A stretch of 64,000 nt of DNA from Lacrimispora sphenoides JCM 1415 (GTDB lineage Bacteria; Bacillota; Clostridia; Lachnospirales; Lachnospiraceae), in NCBI RefSeq assembly GCF_900105615.1, contig NZ_LT630003.1:2852001-2916000 (forward strand), in the 5' to 3' direction. This document shows, one piece after another, positions 63,090 through 64,000 of the stretch. Numbering within the stretch: position 1 is the stretch's first letter; each line of letters opens with the position of its first letter. Below the pieces are notes generated by a model. The model had not been told where the DNA came from. It saw nothing but the letters and a program-made list of their open reading frames with translations, and made no database searches. Both the position numbers and the translations under genes were made by a program.

Positions 63090-64000
63090 AGGATATCAAA
63101 CATTTAAAATGTCTGTCAGCTGTCAGGAACATGACAGCCGTCCGCCAGCTGACACCTGCTGCCTATCCCGGCGTCCACTGCCCTATGCACACGGCACTGG
63201 CCCTGGCCGCTAACATAAGAGGTGTGTCTACACTCCTGATCGGCACTGCCGAATGCGGGTACTACAGCCGTAACGTCCCCCTTTCATCCCCTTATGGGGA
63301 GGAGGCTTTGCATTGGAATTACGTCCTGGACAGCAAAGAGGTGGTATTTGGATCCCGAAAAGGGCTGATGGAAGCCATCCGGGAAATGGATCAAGCCGGT
63401 GCAAGGCTTATATTGCTCCTTTCCACCTGTGTGCCGGAGCTCATTGGCCTTGATATGCAAAGTATCTGTCTTGAGATGCAGCCAGAGGTAAAAGCAATGC
63501 TCATCCACCTTCCCTTTGGGAATTTTAAATGTGGCGGCTATGAGCCAGGATATTGGAAAACCCTTCTGGCAATGGGAAAGACCATTGAAAAATCCGTCAG
63601 TAAGGGAATGACTGTTAATGTCCTTGGCCGCAGCGCCTTAGAGGAGCATGTTCCCATGCCTCATCTGATTGCATTTCTAAAACAGCAGGGTGTGCCCCTG
63701 CGCTTTCTGGCACCGGATTCCTCGCTGGATGACTTTATATCCTCCGGAGACGCAAGACTGAATCTCGTCCTTTCCCCATTTATGGATTCTCTCGCCCAAT
63801 GGATGGTTAAGGAGCATGACATCCCCTTTGTCAGCCTCCATGATGTTTACAATGTCCGGGAGATAGAAAGCACTTACTCACAGATCGGGCAGTATTTAGA
63901 CTTAGAGATGGCACATGAGTTTGACGAACAGAAAAAAGAAGGGAAAAGAGCACAGAAAGCGGCGGCAGCCCAGTTGAAAGCCCTGCAGTATATCAGCGCA
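63086..64000 (+). CDS. Nitrogenase component-1-like protein (3' end outside window)
   Basis: Open from ATG 63086 (overlapping the NifH-like stop, ATGA) for 305 codons to the window end. Three Cys match the cluster ligands of NifD/NifE/BchN-type proteins: C32 in 'GVHCPMH', C57 in '[10 protein letters not shown]', C115 in '[11 protein letters not shown]', the last being the conserved family motif. Overall it resembles the NifD/NifE/NifN superfamily only distantly. It would receive electrons from the NifH-like ATPase and reduce an unknown substrate. A partner subunit may follow outside the window. Confidence 0.8.
   Translation, partial: MKDIKHLKCLSAVRNMTAVRQLTPAAYPGVHCPMHTALALAANIRGVSTLLIGTAECGYYSRNVPLSSPYGEEALHWNYVLDSKEVVFGSRKGLMEAIREMDQAGARLILLLSTCVPELIGLDMQSICLEMQPEVKAMLIHLPFGNFKCGGYEPGYWKTLLAMGKTIEKSVSKGMTVNVLGRSALEEHVPMPHLIAFLKQQGVPLRFLAPDSSLDDFISSGDARLNLVLSPFMDSLAQWMVKEHDIPFVSLHDVYNVREIESTYSQIGQYLDLEMAHEFDEQKKEGKRAQKAAAAQLKALQYISA

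Noticed and set aside
1-64000. tRNA, rRNA, CRISPR arrays, complete insertion sequences and known riboswitches (FMN, TPP, T-box)
   Set aside because: I looked for their conserved patterns, especially upstream of ribF, livJ, lctB and the SsuB-like gene, and saw none that I could support.

Overview
The window looks like chromosome of a low-to-moderate GC anaerobic Firmicute, most likely a Lachnospiraceae (Clostridium cluster XIVa / Lacrimispora-like) species. Supporting this are AGGAGG-type ribosome sites throughout, sigma-A promoters with 17-18 nt spacers, the Gram-positive order rimP-nusA-ylxR-ylxQ-infB-rbfA-nrnA-truB-ribF, two electron-bifurcating Etf modules, a 2-hydroxyacyl-CoA dehydratase operon, and a surface protein with choline-binding-type cell-wall repeats. 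All calls come from reading the sequence; no search was run.

Layout. 1-0.3 kb: end of a YheO-like regulator. 0.4-5.8 kb (-): a Wadjet/condensin-like jetABC operon with no jetD beside it. 6.1-13.2 kb: a membrane-anchored AraC sensor-regulator convergent to a sugar ABC transporter with a DUF4091 (GH123-like) enzyme. 13.7-17.6 kb: divergent ftsH and pyrG. 17.8-22.7 kb (+): livJHMGF branched-chain amino acid transporter. 22.8-32.8 kb (-): NlpC/P60 hydrolase plus the rimP-to-ribF translation/RNA operon, whose IF-2 has a long glycine-rich repeat. 33.1-36.0 kb: an SsuBC/TauBC-type ABC pair without a binding protein, followed by a scarred segment in which the permease 3' end is repeated. 36.0-39.7 kb (-): lctBCD electron-confurcating lactate dehydrogenase preceded by a decayed lactate-permease remnant. 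40.0-41.3 kb: a MATE exporter. 41.6-53.1 kb (-): a complete-looking reductive 2-hydroxyacid operon (activator, dehydratase subunits, transporter, acyl-CoA ligase, acyl-CoA dehydrogenase, EtfBA, CoA-transferase) with a GntR regulator. 53.3-57.2 kb (-): a 1323-residue surface protein. 57.5-64.0 kb (+): AraC regulator, FecB/FecCD/FecCD/FecE-type transporter, then a NifH-like ATPase and a nitrogenase component-1-like protein that runs off the window.

How it fits together. The lct and hydroxyacid modules together describe a cell that oxidises lactate or a related 2-hydroxyacid with NAD+ by ferredoxin-assisted confurcation and that disposes of electrons by reducing 2-hydroxyacyl-CoA to saturated acyl-CoA. 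The last 10 kb is the most interesting part. A secreted cell-wall protein that seems to carry Shr-like (DUF1533) domains and a transporter/nitrogenase-like operon have the same inverted repeat (GTTAG-N6-CTAAC) at the same place, just downstream of their predicted start sites. I infer one regulon in which an iron-containing or tetrapyrrole ligand is captured, imported and then reduced by a nitrogenase-like enzyme. The ligand and reaction are unknown.
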